From: UBA8079 sp965205535
GTDB taxonomy: Bacteria > Pseudomonadota > Alphaproteobacteria > UBA6615
Length of the DNA: 64,000 bases
Assembly (NCBI GenBank): GCA_965205535.1
Contig: CBDBHH010000005.1
Location: 2,914,001-2,978,000, forward strand
Direction of reading: 5' to 3'
Notes under the pieces: generated by a model
The model's database searches: none
Seen by the model: the letters and a program-made list of their open reading frames with translations, nothing else
Told to the model about the DNA's origin: nothing
Translations under genes and position numbers: made by a program
Shown: positions 42,322 through 55,092 of the stretch, piece by piece
Layout: the number at the start of each line of letters is the position of its first letter
Position numbering within the stretch: the stretch's first letter is position 1

Positions 42322-42780
42322 TCAGGTTTCCGGGTTTTCTTTGCGGCGGACCATAAGTGGCGCGCGAAGTGTGAACACGTCGCTCGCATCCTGATTGGTC
42401 AGGACGGCGCTAGTCATGATGAACCCGCGATCCGGACGGCTTTTTGATGGCCGCACTTCTTCAATGTGCAATATGGCGGTCAGGATATCACCGGGGCGCA
42501 CCGGCGCGAGCCAGCGCAATTCATCGACCCCGGGTGATCCCATTGACGCGCAGCGTGCCAGCAGGCCGTCGACGAGCAAACGCATAAACACAGAACCGGT
42601 ATGCCAGCCGCTGGCGACGAGCCCGCCGAAATTGGATGCTGCGGCAGCGTCCGGGTCGATATGGAATGGTTGCGGGTCGAACTGGGTGGCGAAATCGACG
42701 ATCTCGTTCTCGTCGAATTGATGTTGCCCGAGATCGAAAGTCTGACCGGCGGCGAAATCTTCGAGATACAGGAGGGACAT
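42322..42780 (-). CDS. MaoC-like dehydratase (hot-dog fold)
   Basis: This 152-aa protein has the R-specific enoyl-CoA hydratase fold. FDPQPFHIDPDAAAAS contains the Asp-x4-His catalytic pair, and SNFGGLVASGWHTGS is a conserved MaoC block. It may act in fatty acid or polyhydroxyalkanoate precursor metabolism, in keeping with a phasin gene nearby. The start is ATG 42780 because homologues begin near MSLLYLEDF; the open frame upstream lies in the dacA gene. No clear ribosome site is seen. Confidence 0.88.
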   Translation of the reverse strand: MSLLYLEDFAAGQTFDLGQHQFDENEIVDFATQFDPQPFHIDPDAAAASNFGGLVASGWHTGSVFMRLLVDGLLARCASMGSPGVDELRWLAPVRPGDILTAILHIEEVRPSKSRPDRGFIMTSAVLTNQDASDVFTLRAPLMVRRKENPET

Positions 42781-42805
42781 GGGAGGTTCGGACGAATCAG
42801 GTCTG

Positions 42806-44092
42806 CTATTGCGTCGCCTGGGCGAGCTGAATATTGCCGTTTGGTGTGACCATGGCGCAGGCTGCACCAGTGCTACGCAGCTGGCGGCAGATGCTGTGGG
42901 CGATGTCCTGCTTCATGCCTATGATGCGTGCGCGGAACAGGGTTGTACCTTTGCGCACCAGCGGCAGGATTTCGATGGTCGCCGTTGGCGGCAACCCCGT
43001 CAGCCTCTGCGCGGCCTGGCCGGCGGCCAGATGGGCACGGCTGTAGCCTTTAAAAGCCCCAACCTGGACGCCCCATTCGAGCAGTCTGCCATTGTTGTCG
43101 CGGGCGCTTTCAGTTGTATTCACGATGGTGGGAACCGAGGCGAGTGCGAGACGCGGTGGTGCGGTGGTTGTCGCCTGTCCCGGGATTGCCGGTTTCGGTA
43201 CGGGCAAGGCGGCAAATGTTGAATTGGATTGTGCCCGGCTCCACGAGCGGTTCAGCAGGGACGCCATATGCGTGTCGCGTGACTGCCCCGTTTTGCCGCC
43301 GAAGACGACCCCGATCAGCCGCACCCCGTTACGTTCGGCCGACGCGACCAGGTTGAAGCCCGAGGCGCGGATGTATCCGGTCTTGATGCCGTCCATTCCC
43401 TCATAGGTCTTCAGCAGCTTGTTGTGGTTGCTGTAGGTCCGTTGGCCATACCGGAAGGTAAGGTCGGAGAAATGTTCGTACTGGTTGGGAAAACGGACAA
43501 GCATCTCCCGGCCGAGGACGGCCATATCCCGGGCGGTGCTGAGCTGGCCACGGTTGGGCAGGCCGGAGGCATTCTTGAAGGTGGTCCGGCGCATACCGAT
43601 TTCGCGCGCGCGACGGGTCATCATCTGGGCGAACTTTATTTCCGTACCACCGATCGCTTCGGCGACCACCGTCGCGACATCGTTTGCCGATTTCACGGTA
43701 AGCGCGCCAATCGCGTCTCCGACCGTGATGGTCTGGCCGACTTTGAGGCCAAGTTTAGAGGGTGTTTGGCCGGTCGCGCGCCGCGACACCGGCAGTGCCT
43801 GATCGATCTTGAGCTTTCCCGATTCAAGCGCTTCGAAGACCATAAAGAGAGTCATGATCTTGGTGAGCGAAGCCGGAAAGTTTCGTGTGTCTGCGTTGCG
43901 CGCGTGGAAAACCTCGCCACTTTGTGCGTCCATCACGAAGGATGCATATCCGGCCTGTGCGGGTTGGGCCAGGAACATCGCCACGGCGGCGAACAGGCCG
44001 GCGGCGAGGGCACGAACCGGGCGCTGCAGGGCGTTTGCACGTGTCCTGCGGCGCGAAGATCGCCCTTTGTCGGAACCAAAAACCATGCCCAT
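42806..44092 (-). CDS. D-alanyl-D-alanine carboxypeptidase with SPOR domain
   Basis: This low-molecular-weight penicillin-binding protein trims the terminal D-Ala of peptidoglycan stem peptides. The 428-aa product has a signal peptide (AAGLFAAVAMFLAQPAQA), the SxxK motif S75-K78 (ASLTKIM), SAN and KTG (DGIKTGYIR). The last 75 residues (EWGVQVGAFKGYSRAHLAAG) are a SPOR domain, which binds denuded septal glycan and localises the enzyme to the division site. ATG 44092 is chosen; TTG 44095 and ATG 44086 are alternatives. Confidence 0.93.
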   Translation of the reverse strand: MGMVFGSDKGRSSRRRTRANALQRPVRALAAGLFAAVAMFLAQPAQAGYASFVMDAQSGEVFHARNADTRNFPASLTKIMTLFMVFEALESGKLKIDQALPVSRRATGQTPSKLGLKVGQTITVGDAIGALTVKSANDVATVVAEAIGGTEIKFAQMMTRRAREIGMRRTTFKNASGLPNRGQLSTARDMAVLGREMLVRFPNQYEHFSDLTFRYGQRTYSNHNKLLKTYEGMDGIKTGYIRASGFNLVASAERNGVRLIGVVFGGKTGQSRDTHMASLLNRSWSRAQSNSTFAALPVPKPAIPGQATTTAPPRLALASVPTIVNTTESARDNNGRLLEWGVQVGAFKGYSRAHLAAGQAAQRLTGLPPTATIEILPLVRKGTTLFRARIIGMKQDIAHSICRQLRSTGAACAMVTPNGNIQLAQATQ

Positions 44093-44220
44093 CAACTACT
44101 GCCCGGTCGATTTTTTCAATTGAATCAATGTGATTCTAGTGAATGCATCGAATCCATGTAAATAGCGTCTTGGAATTAACTCATCACTAACCATGTTGGA
44201 ACGGGAACCCGCGAGGACAT

Positions 44221-44784
44221 ATGCGCCGTTTAACATTCACCACCGTTACCGCTCTGGGCCTTGCCGCCTGTTCGGCGAATGCCGCCGATCAGTATCGATT
44301 TGTGTACAACGGCGTCTATGAGCGGCAGATCCGGGCATACGATTTGCGGCTGGGTGATGGCGGTGCCGAGCAAAGCTCGCGGGCACGCAACACCGCAGGC
44401 AATGTCGCCAATTTCCAGTTCCGTAACCCACTGGGACCCTGGGAGCTCAGTCGCTCCGAGGCTCGTCTTACAGCGACAGAGGTGTCAGCCATTCTCGATG
44501 GGTTGCAGCGCGACGTAGCATCTGCGCCGGATTCGGCCGGACAAAGGCTGCGCAGCAACAAGTTCTACTGGGCCGTTGCCGTGTGCCGGTCGGGCGAATT
44601 CCGGCTCCACGCATTCGAACAGGACCGGGTCGAGATCAAATCGCTGGCCTTTCGTGGACCGTTACTCGCCCACGACAAGACGGATGTCGATTTCGCCGAA
44701 GCCAAACAAATTGAGGGCTTTTCCGACAACGCGTTCGAGATCAAGATAAACGCGACGGGCGATGGCATTGTCGGCCGGTTCTAG
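44221..44784 (+). CDS. Exported hypothetical protein, possible lipoprotein
   Basis: This 187-aa product has a short N-terminal signal with ALGLAACSANA. LAAC fits a lipobox (Cys17), but cleavage after ANA by signal peptidase I is also possible. The mature part (YRFVYNGVYERQIRAYDLRL and FYWAVAVCRSGEFRLHAF) has an alternating beta pattern. I do not recognise the family. It is divergent from the carboxypeptidase and precedes the alpha/beta hydrolase by 32 bases. Confidence 0.65.
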   Translation: MRRLTFTTVTALGLAACSANAADQYRFVYNGVYERQIRAYDLRLGDGGAEQSSRARNTAGNVANFQFRNPLGPWELSRSEARLTATEVSAILDGLQRDVASAPDSAGQRLRSNKFYWAVAVCRSGEFRLHAFEQDRVEIKSLAFRGPLLAHDKTDVDFAEAKQIEGFSDNAFEIKINATGDGIVGRF

Positions 44785-44816
44785 AAGTCGTCCGGTTTAT
44801 TCATGGGGGTGAGGAC

Positions 44817-45647
44817 ATGGCATTGTTGAGGCGTGAGGATTATCCCGATCAACTGCCGCGGCCAGAGGCCGTGTTGGCCTATCAGCAGGAACTCTGGGAC
44901 AAGAGCCGCGATGTTTCGGGCAATGATGTCGTGTGGGGCGATGATATCTACCAGCGGGTCGCGATCTATCCGGCCCCCAACCCGAATGGCGATGTGTTCG
45001 CCTTTATCCATGGCGGGCGCTGGACGAGTGGCCACAAGGAGGCCATGGCCTTCATGGCGCCGGGGTTTCATGCTGCGGGCATAACGTTCGCCAGCCTGGG
45101 GCACCGGCTGGCACCTGCGACATATGACGAAGGGTTTCCCGATTTGTGCAACGGGTTGGCTTGTTTGTCTGCGAATGTTGATCGGGTCGGCGGCAGTCCG
45201 CAACGGATCTTCATCGGCGGGCATTCTTCGGGCGGTCACTACGCTGCCCAGCTCGCCGTGACCCGCGACTGGCAGGCCCGCCACGGTCTGGCCCGTGATG
45301 TTATCAAGGGGGTGCTGCCGATCTCGGGTGTTTATGATGTTTCCTCAGGTGCCGATTTCGATGATTGGCCGCCGCCCTGCCTCAGTGAGGGTGACGACGG
45401 GCGCGAGAAGAGCCCGCTATACCGCATTGCCGAGGCTCCGCCCCCGGCCCTGGTGACGTGGGGGAGCGAGGATTATCCATTCCTGATTCCCCAGGGTAAG
45501 GAATTCGCCCAGGCGCTGGCGGATGGTGGCGGGGATGTCGAGACCCTGGAGATTCCCGGGATGACCCATTTCACTATACTCGGTGACGGTGCCGACCCTG
45601 CCGGCGCGTGGAACAAGCGCGCCATAAGCTGGATCGCCGAGCACTAA
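44817..45647 (+). CDS. Alpha/beta hydrolase (arylformamidase/esterase type)
   Basis: This 276-aa hydrolase has the oxyanion motif FIHGGRWTSG and the nucleophile elbow GGHSSGGHYAAQ with the catalytic Ser near residue 142. The late His lies in PGMTHFTILG. The HGG oxyanion hole and GHSSGG elbow match kynurenine formamidase-like (BD-FAE) and related esterases, but no tryptophan pathway gene is nearby. GGGGTGAGG lies upstream of the ATG. Confidence 0.88.
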   Translation: MALLRREDYPDQLPRPEAVLAYQQELWDKSRDVSGNDVVWGDDIYQRVAIYPAPNPNGDVFAFIHGGRWTSGHKEAMAFMAPGFHAAGITFASLGHRLAPATYDEGFPDLCNGLACLSANVDRVGGSPQRIFIGGHSSGGHYAAQLAVTRDWQARHGLARDVIKGVLPISGVYDVSSGADFDDWPPPCLSEGDDGREKSPLYRIAEAPPPALVTWGSEDYPFLIPQGKEFAQALADGGGDVETLEIPGMTHFTILGDGADPAGAWNKRAISWIAEH

Positions 45648-45762
45648 TTTTCGACGCAGCGCAGTGTTGGAAGCACCCCCTGACAACGCGGGTGGGTGGG
45701 GCTCGAATGCTGAAAGAATCAAACTATTCAGCAGTTTACCGCACACGCGAAGAAGAAATAGT

Positions 45763-45771
45763 GCAATGCAC
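45763..45771. promoter_or_regulatory. TGCAATGCA motif, upstream copy
   Basis: TGCAATGCA inside the palindromic GTGCAATGCAC (45762-45772), 10 bases before the -35 box of the phasin promoter. The same core recurs 58 bases further on. Confidence 0.4.
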
Positions 45772-45781
45772 AAAAATCCGT

Positions 45782-45810
45782 TGACATGACCCATGCGCGC
45801 TCCCATATTC
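45782..45810 (+). promoter_or_regulatory. Phasin promoter
   Basis: TTGACA (45782-45787) and CATATT (45805-45810) with a 17-base spacer form a good housekeeping promoter about 110 bases before the phasin start codon. Confidence 0.6.
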
Positions 45811-45820
45811 ACGTCATGTT

Positions 45821-45829
45821 GCAATGCAG
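45821..45829. promoter_or_regulatory. TGCAATGCA motif, downstream copy (candidate PhaR operator)
   Basis: Second TGCAATGCA, 11 bases after the -10 box. PhaR regulators of phasin genes are reported to bind TGC-rich palindromes. Two copies flanking one promoter suggest repression, but identity of the binder is inferred. Confidence 0.4.
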
Positions 45830-45919
45830 CATAACGAATTAATCAAGGGCTCGGTTCCTCAGTTTCCCGGTCCTCGGCGCATGTGCTCCGGAATGCACAT
45901 AAACGAAAGGAAGTCAGAC

Positions 45920-46456
45920 ATGGCCACCACGAAAAAGAATGGTGCGGCAAACGCGGCTCAGGAAACCCTGGAATCCGCCGCTGCGGCACAGAAGAAGACG
46001 ATCGAAGACGCCGTTCAGGCCGGCACCGAAGCCTTCGCCAAGAGCTACGAGCAGTTCTACACGACCGCGCGTGAGCAGATGGACAAGGCGCAGAAGTCCG
46101 CCCTTGAGAACATGGATCAGCTGAGCGATGCCAGCCGCGAGAACGCCGAGGCGCTCGTCGTTTCCGGCAACATCTTCGCCAAGGGTTTCGAGATTGTCGG
46201 CAAGGAATTTGCCGCTTACGCCGAAAAGACGATCGAGGCCAATGTGGCCGCGGCCCAGCAGCTCGGTGCGGTTAAGAACCCGCAGGAGTTCCTGGACCTC
46301 CAGACTCAGCTCGCGAAGGCTGCCTACGATGATTTCGTTGCAGAATCCGCCAAGCTGCAGGACCTGTCGGTCAAGGTTTCCAACGAAGCCGCACAGCCGC
46401 TGAATGAGCGCCTCAACAAGGTCGTTGAGGACTTCTCGAAGACAATCGCCGCGTAA
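45920..46456 (+). CDS. Phasin family protein
   Basis: Phasins coat polyhydroxyalkanoate granules. The 178-aa protein is highly helical and Ala/Glu/Lys-rich, with no signal. It contains QFYTTAREQMDKAQKSALENMD, VVSGNIFAKGFEIVGKEFAAY and PQEFLDLQTQLAKAAYDDFVA, the central phasin_2 block. The frame is open from 45824 but ATG 45920 has AAGGA eight bases upstream and follows the promoter. A strong hairpin follows the stop, so it is monocistronic. Confidence 0.92.
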   Translation: MATTKKNGAANAAQETLESAAAAQKKTIEDAVQAGTEAFAKSYEQFYTTAREQMDKAQKSALENMDQLSDASRENAEALVVSGNIFAKGFEIVGKEFAAYAEKTIEANVAAAQQLGAVKNPQEFLDLQTQLAKAAYDDFVAESAKLQDLSVKVSNEAAQPLNERLNKVVEDFSKTIAA

Positions 46457-46482
46457 CTCTCCTCCCTTTACGTAGGCGTTTC

Positions 46483-46524
46483 GACGGCCCGGCCCAGGAT
46501 TTCTGGCCGGGCCGTCTCTATTTC
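46483..46524 (+). terminator. Terminator after the phasin gene
   Basis: GACGGCCCGGCC (46483-46494) and GGCCGGGCCGTC (46505-46516) form a perfect 12-bp stem with a 10-base loop, followed by the T-rich TCTATTTC. Confidence 0.8.
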
Positions 46525-46630
46525 GGCGACTTGTCTTTCTCGCCCCCGCACCTCAAATATCTGGATAAGTGCACCACACGCATTCACCTCTGTGCGTGGC
46601 TCGGCTACAATATCGCGTGCGTGAAAACGG

Positions 46631-47035
46631 ATGTATGAACCGAAGATGTTAAGCGGTCTCAACGAGTTGCTGGAAAACCGAAGCGTCGCACCGCGTGCGT
46701 CGGACGATGATTCCGACGATGCGATCGGCGGTGACGGCGATAACAGCACCGGTATTGCGACCAAGACCCGGACGAAGACGAAAAAACCGTCGATGTACAA
46801 GGTCTTGATGCTGAACGACGACTACACGCCGATGGAATTCGTCGTGCTGGTGCTCGAACAGTTTTTCGAGAAACAGCATGAAGAAGCCATCAAGATCATG
46901 CTCCACGTCCATCAGAAAGGCGTGGGGATATGTGGTGTATTTACCTATGAGGTCGCCGAAACCAAGGTGACCCAGGTCATGGATTTTGCGCGCAAGCATG
47001 AGCATCCGTTGCAATGCACGCTGGAAAAGGAATGA
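46631..47035 (+). CDS. clpS: ATP-dependent Clp protease adaptor ClpS
   Basis: ClpS recognises N-degron residues (Leu, Phe, Trp, Tyr) and delivers substrates to ClpAP. The 134-aa product has a long low-complexity N-terminal extension (Asp/Ser/Lys-rich, about residues 1-52) and then the folded core. The core has MLNDDYTPMEFV (NDD motif binding the alpha-amino group), HEEAIKIMLHVHQKG and the VAETKV region. The extension can be engaged by ClpA. ATG 46646 is an alternative start. clpA follows 62 bases later. Confidence 0.95.
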   Translation: MYEPKMLSGLNELLENRSVAPRASDDDSDDAIGGDGDNSTGIATKTRTKTKKPSMYKVLMLNDDYTPMEFVVLVLEQFFEKQHEEAIKIMLHVHQKGVGICGVFTYEVAETKVTQVMDFARKHEHPLQCTLEKE

Positions 47036-47097
47036 CGCGCGACTATTTGATGTTGAACCGGATGACGTAGCCCTGACGCAGAAGGTACCCTTCGCAA

Positions 47098-49461
47098 ATG
47101 CTGTCTCAGAATTTGGAACAATCGCTGCACCGTGCCCTGGCGCTCGCCAACGAGCGGCACCACGAGTACGCCACGCTGGAGCACCTGCTGCTCTCGCTGA
47201 CCGAGGACCAGGACGCGGTCGCGGTCTTGCGGGCTTGCGGGGTTGATATCGATCACCTGCGCCGGGATCTCTCTCAGTATATCGATGAGGAGCTGTCGAG
47301 CCTGATCACCAGCCGCACGGAGGAATCCAAGCCCACGGCCGGGTTCCAGCGCGTCCTGCAGCGGGCCGCAATCCATGTGCAGTCGTCGGGTCGCGAAGAG
47401 GTGACGGGCGCCAATGTGCTGGTCGCCATCTTCTCCGAACGCGAGAGCCACGCGGTGTATTTCCTGCAGCAGCAGGAAATGACCCGTCTCGATGCGGTCA
47501 ACTACATCTCCCACGGCATTGCCAAGGTGCCGGGCCAGGAAGACAACCGGGCCGTGCGTGGCGCCGACGAGGAGGAACTCGACGGCGAGGCGACGATCAA
47601 GAAGGGCCAGGAGGCGCTGGGTGCCTATTGCGTTAACCTGAACCAGAAGGCCGAGGATGGGGATATTGACCCGTTGATTGGCCGTGAGCTCGAGGTCGAG
47701 CGCACAATTCAGATTCTTGCCCGCCGGACCAAGAACAACCCGCTCTATGTGGGCGACCCCGGTGTGGGCAAGACGGCCATCGCCGAGGGGCTGGTCAAGC
47801 GCATCGTCGAGGGCGACGTGCCGGAAGTGCTGGCCGATGCGACGATCTTCGCGCTCGATATGGGCGCGTTGCTCGCGGGAACGCGCTATCGCGGTGACTT
47901 CGAGGAACGCCTCAAGGCGGTGATGAACGAGCTGGAGGACACCGAAGGCGCGGTGCTGTTCATCGACGAAATTCATACCGTGATCGGTGCAGGTGCGACG
48001 TCGGGTGGTGCCATGGACGCCTCGAACCTGCTGAAGCCCGCGCTTGCCGGCGGCAAGCTGCGCTGCATCGGTTCGACCACCTACAAGGAATACCGGAACT
48101 ATTTCGAGAAGGACCGGGCGCTGGTGCGCCGGTTCCAGAAGATCGATGTGTATGAGCCCTCGGTCGAGGACGCGGTGAAGATTCTCCGCGGCCTGAAGCC
48201 CTATTACGAAGAGCATCACGACATCCGCTACACCGAGCAGGCGATCCGCACCGCGGTCGAACTGTCGGCACGCTACATCAGCGACCGCAAGCTGCCCGAC
48301 AGCGCCATCGACGTGATCGACGAGACGGGCGCGGCTCAGTCGCTGCTCTCCCCGTCGAAGCGCAAGAAGACCGTCGGCGTGAAAGACGTGGAGAATGTGG
48401 TCTCAAAGATCGCGCGCATCCCGCCGAAGACCGTCAGCCGGGACGACAAGACGGCGCTCGAGAATCTCGAACGCGACCTGAAGACCATGGTGTTCGGTCA
48501 GGACAAGGCGATCACCGCATTGTCCAGCGCGATCAAGCTCGCCCGCGCGGGCCTGCGCGAGCCCGAGAAACCCATCGGCGCCTACCTGTTCTCCGGTCCC
48601 ACCGGTGTCGGCAAGACGGAAGCCGCACGCCAGCTCGCCCATTCCCTGGGTGTCGAGCTCACGCGCTTCGACATGTCCGAGTACATGGAGCGCCATTCGA
48701 TCTCACGCCTGATCGGCGCGCCGCCGGGCTATGTCGGCTTCGATCAGGGCGGGCTTCTGACCGACGCGGTCGACCAGCATCCCCATCAGGTGCTGCTGCT
48801 CGACGAGATCGAGAAGGCCCATCCCGACCTGTTCAACATCCTGTTGCAGGTGATGGATTACGGGAAGCTGACCGACCACAACGGCAAGAATGTCGATTTC
48901 CGCAACGTCATCCTGATCATGACGACCAATGCGGGCGCCGCCGACATGGCCAAGCCCGCCATGGGCTTCGGATCGGATGTGCGTGAGGGCGATGATGAGG
49001 AAGCCATCAACCGGCTGTTCACGCCGGAGTTCCGCAACCGTCTGGACGCGGTCATCGGCTTCAACAACCTGTCGCCCGACGTCATGGGCAAGGTGGTCGA
49101 GAAGTTCGTCATCCAGCTGGAGGCCCAGCTCGACGACCGCAACGTGACGATTGAACTCAACGATGCGTCACGCGACTGGCTGGCCAAGAAGGGCTACGAC
49201 CCGAAATTCGGCGCCCGCCCGCTGTCCCGCGTGATCCAGGAACATCTCAAGCAGCCGCTCGCGGAAGAGCTGCTGTTCGGCAAGCTCGTCAAGGGCGGCA
49301 CCGTCAAGGTGGGGGTCAAGGACGACGCGCTGACCTTCGACCTGGCGAACGACAAGCCATCGGGAAAGGATGGCGGCCCAGACAAGCCGAAGCGCAAGCG
49401 CAAGAAGCCGAAATCGGACGATTCCGGCGGCGAGAAGGAACCCGCGCTCGTCGAGAAGTAG
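47098..49461 (+). CDS. clpA: ATP-dependent Clp protease ATP-binding subunit ClpA
   Basis: ClpA is the AAA+ unfoldase that feeds ClpP. The 787-aa product has the N-terminal Clp repeat domain (LSQNLEQSLHRALALAN, binding ClpS), a first AAA+ module with Walker A GDPGVGKTA and Walker B LFIDEIHT, and a second with GPTGVGKTEA and LLLDEIEKAHPD. FDMSEYMERH and IGAPPGYVGFDQGG are also typical. The C-terminal tail is long and Lys/Pro-rich (KPKRKRKKPK). It pairs with clpS. Confidence 0.96.
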   Translation: MLSQNLEQSLHRALALANERHHEYATLEHLLLSLTEDQDAVAVLRACGVDIDHLRRDLSQYIDEELSSLITSRTEESKPTAGFQRVLQRAAIHVQSSGREEVTGANVLVAIFSERESHAVYFLQQQEMTRLDAVNYISHGIAKVPGQEDNRAVRGADEEELDGEATIKKGQEALGAYCVNLNQKAEDGDIDPLIGRELEVERTIQILARRTKNNPLYVGDPGVGKTAIAEGLVKRIVEGDVPEVLADATIFALDMGALLAGTRYRGDFEERLKAVMNELEDTEGAVLFIDEIHTVIGAGATSGGAMDASNLLKPALAGGKLRCIGSTTYKEYRNYFEKDRALVRRFQKIDVYEPSVEDAVKILRGLKPYYEEHHDIRYTEQAIRTAVELSARYISDRKLPDSAIDVIDETGAAQSLLSPSKRKKTVGVKDVENVVSKIARIPPKTVSRDDKTALENLERDLKTMVFGQDKAITALSSAIKLARAGLREPEKPIGAYLFSGPTGVGKTEAARQLAHSLGVELTRFDMSEYMERHSISRLIGAPPGYVGFDQGGLLTDAVDQHPHQVLLLDEIEKAHPDLFNILLQVMDYGKLTDHNGKNVDFRNVILIMTTNAGAADMAKPAMGFGSDVREGDDEEAINRLFTPEFRNRLDAVIGFNNLSPDVMGKVVEKFVIQLEAQLDDRNVTIELNDASRDWLAKKGYDPKFGARPLSRVIQEHLKQPLAEELLFGKLVKGGTVKVGVKDDALTFDLANDKPSGKDGGPDKPKRKRKKPKSDDSGGEKEPALVEK

Positions 49462-49471
49462 CGGGTCTGAC

Positions 49472-50632
49472 TTAGTCCGCCTGTCTATACGGCAGGTGGT
49501 CCGCGTAGTTCTCGATTTCCCATTCCACTTCGCGCTCTTCCTCGCGGCAGAAGCGCTCGACCGCGTCGCGGAAACTCTCATTGGGGATGTAGTGGCCGGA
49601 ATAGGTCGCGACCGGCTCATAGCCGCGCTGGATCTTGTGAGGGCCCTGGGTGCCCGCCTCGACGGTCTTGAGGCCGTTGTCGATCGCGAACTCGATAGCC
49701 TTGTAGTAGCAGGCCTCGAAATGCAGGAAGCGGAAGTCACCAAGACAGCCCCAATTGCGGCCGTATAGCGCCGTGGCGCCGCGCAGGTTGAGCGCGCCGG
49801 CCACCGGCAGGCCGTCCATGTCGGCCATGACCAGCACGACCTGGTCGCCCATCCGGTCCTGCATCGCCTCGAAGAATTCGCGGGTCAGGTAGGGGTAACC
49901 CCATTTGCGGTCATAGGTGTCGACATAGAATTGGTAGAAGGCATCCCAATGCACCGGCGTGATGTCGTTACCTGACAGTGCGCGGACGTTGATGCCCTGA
50001 TCGGTGACCTGGCGGCGTTCCTTGCGGATCATCTTGCGCTTGCGGCTGGTCAGCGCGCCGAGGAAATCGTCGAACGTCTCATAGTCGCGGTTGTGCCAGT
50101 GGAACTGACGGCCGACCCGCTGAATCCAGCCGGCGAGCCCCATCACGTCATAATCATGCTCGGTGGTGAAGGTGACATGCACCGAGGAAAGCTCGAGCTT
50201 CTGGCAGACCGTCTCCAGCGCACGCAGCAGGGTGAGCCGGGCATCGTCGGCATCCGGCGCATCGCCGGCCAGCAACCGGGGCCCGCCGACGGGTGAGAAG
50301 GGGGCTGCGACCTGCATCTTCGGATAATATTTCCCGCCCGCGCGTTCCCACGCATGGGCCCAGCCATGGTCGAACACATACTCGCCCTGGGAATGGCTCT
50401 TCAGATAGACCGGCGCGGCGGCGATGATCTCGCCGTTTGTCTCCTCGACCACCACATGATGGGGGAGCCAGCCGGCCTCGTTCGACGCGCAGCCGGTCTC
50501 CTCGAGCGCCAGCAGGAACGGGTAGCTGACGAACGGGTTGTCGCGTCCGGCAAGCCGCTCCCAGGTATCGGGCGGAATGTTCGCGATATTCTCGACGACG
50601 CGGGCTGAAAGTGCTGTGTCTCCGTCGGGCAT
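49472..50632 (-). CDS. GNAT-like N-acetyltransferase (DUF482 family)
   Basis: This 386-aa protein matches the DUF482/peptidogalycan-biosynthesis-type GNAT family. YVFDHGWAHAWERAGGKYYPK, PFSPVGGPRLL, SSVHVTFTTEHD and TVEAGTQGPHKIQRGYEP are the conserved blocks. It is cytoplasmic. Members are widespread in proteobacteria, with no settled function, though a transferase acting on an amino group is expected. It is downstream of the broken RidA gene and converges with clpA. Confidence 0.88.
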   Translation of the reverse strand: MPDGDTALSARVVENIANIPPDTWERLAGRDNPFVSYPFLLALEETGCASNEAGWLPHHVVVEETNGEIIAAAPVYLKSHSQGEYVFDHGWAHAWERAGGKYYPKMQVAAPFSPVGGPRLLAGDAPDADDARLTLLRALETVCQKLELSSVHVTFTTEHDYDVMGLAGWIQRVGRQFHWHNRDYETFDDFLGALTSRKRKMIRKERRQVTDQGINVRALSGNDITPVHWDAFYQFYVDTYDRKWGYPYLTREFFEAMQDRMGDQVVLVMADMDGLPVAGALNLRGATALYGRNWGCLGDFRFLHFEACYYKAIEFAIDNGLKTVEAGTQGPHKIQRGYEPVATYSGHYIPNESFRDAVERFCREEEREVEWEIENYADHLPYRQAD

Positions 50633-50703
50633 GGGGTCAGTCTAATGCGCCGACAGCGGCACACCAAGCGGTGGATCGTCGCGGGGCGGATCTGCCTTGC
50701 CGA

Positions 50704-51158
50704 TCAGGATATCTCGAAGATCGCCTCGACCTCGACGGCGACCCCCAGCGGCAGGGACGCCATGCCCACGGCGGCACGTGCGTGACGGCCGGCATCGCCG
50801 AAGACCTCGGCGAACAGGTCCGAGGCGCCGTTGACGACGCTCGGGTGACCGGGGAAATCAGGCGTCGCGGCGACGAAGCCGGTGAGCTTCACCACCCGGC
50901 TGACCCGGTCGAGATCACCGCCCAGCGCATCCTTGGCCTGGGCGATCAGCGCCAGCGCACAGACCCGTGCGGCGGCAGCACCAACTCCGCGCCCAGCCGC
51001 CCGATGAAGCCGGGCTTGCCGTCGACCAGGGGAATCTGCCCCGAGATGAACAGCAGGTTTCCGGTCTGCACATAGGGGACGTAGTTGCCGGCCGGCGCGT
51101 TGGCGGGCGGCAATTCGATGCCGAGTTCGGCGAGGCGTGCGTCGATGGTTCCGGCCAT
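50704..51158 (-). pseudogene. RidA-family (RutC-like) gene with frameshift
   Basis: ATG 51158 (AGGAGA seven bases upstream) begins IDARLAELGIELPPANAPAG and GNLLFISGQIPLVDGKPG, the normal N-terminal half. The frame breaks at about 50971-50984, after GRLGAEL. The second half continues one frame over with AAARVCALALIAQAKDALGG, DRVSRVVKLTGFVAATPDFP and ASLPLGVAVEVEAIFEIS to the stop at 50704. Homologues have five or six extra residues (SVEDGQ-like) at the junction, consistent with a loss of about 13 bases. Error or mutation cannot be separated here. Confidence 0.8.
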
Positions 51159-51259
51159 GGGGATTTCTCCTGTGGGGCATTGTTTGTTCGGGAGCGAAAG
51201 TTGGCGTACAGCATAGCGCCACCGGCCGCGGGGCGTAAGGAACGGGCACGAACTGGATC

Positions 51260-51296
51260 AAAAAAACCGGGGTGCGCCTACCTTTGCACACCCCGG
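51260..51296 (-). terminator. Terminator after nrdJ
   Basis: On the minus strand CCGGGGTG...CACCCCGG forms an 8-bp stem (51267-51274 with 51289-51296) followed by seven T residues (51260-51266), 88 bases after the nrdJ stop. Confidence 0.8.
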
Positions 51297-51384
51297 AGGT
51301 CAGGGAGGAGAGTGACCCGGCGCCAAGCGGACTGGCGCGGGGCCGACTATTCAGGCCATTGGGGTCCGACCCGGCCCGAATTCC

Positions 51385-55092
<3,708 letters not shown>

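Noticed and set aside
46530..46560. Heat-shock promoter before clpS
   Set aside because: CTTGTC is present, but the expected -10 element is not convincing.
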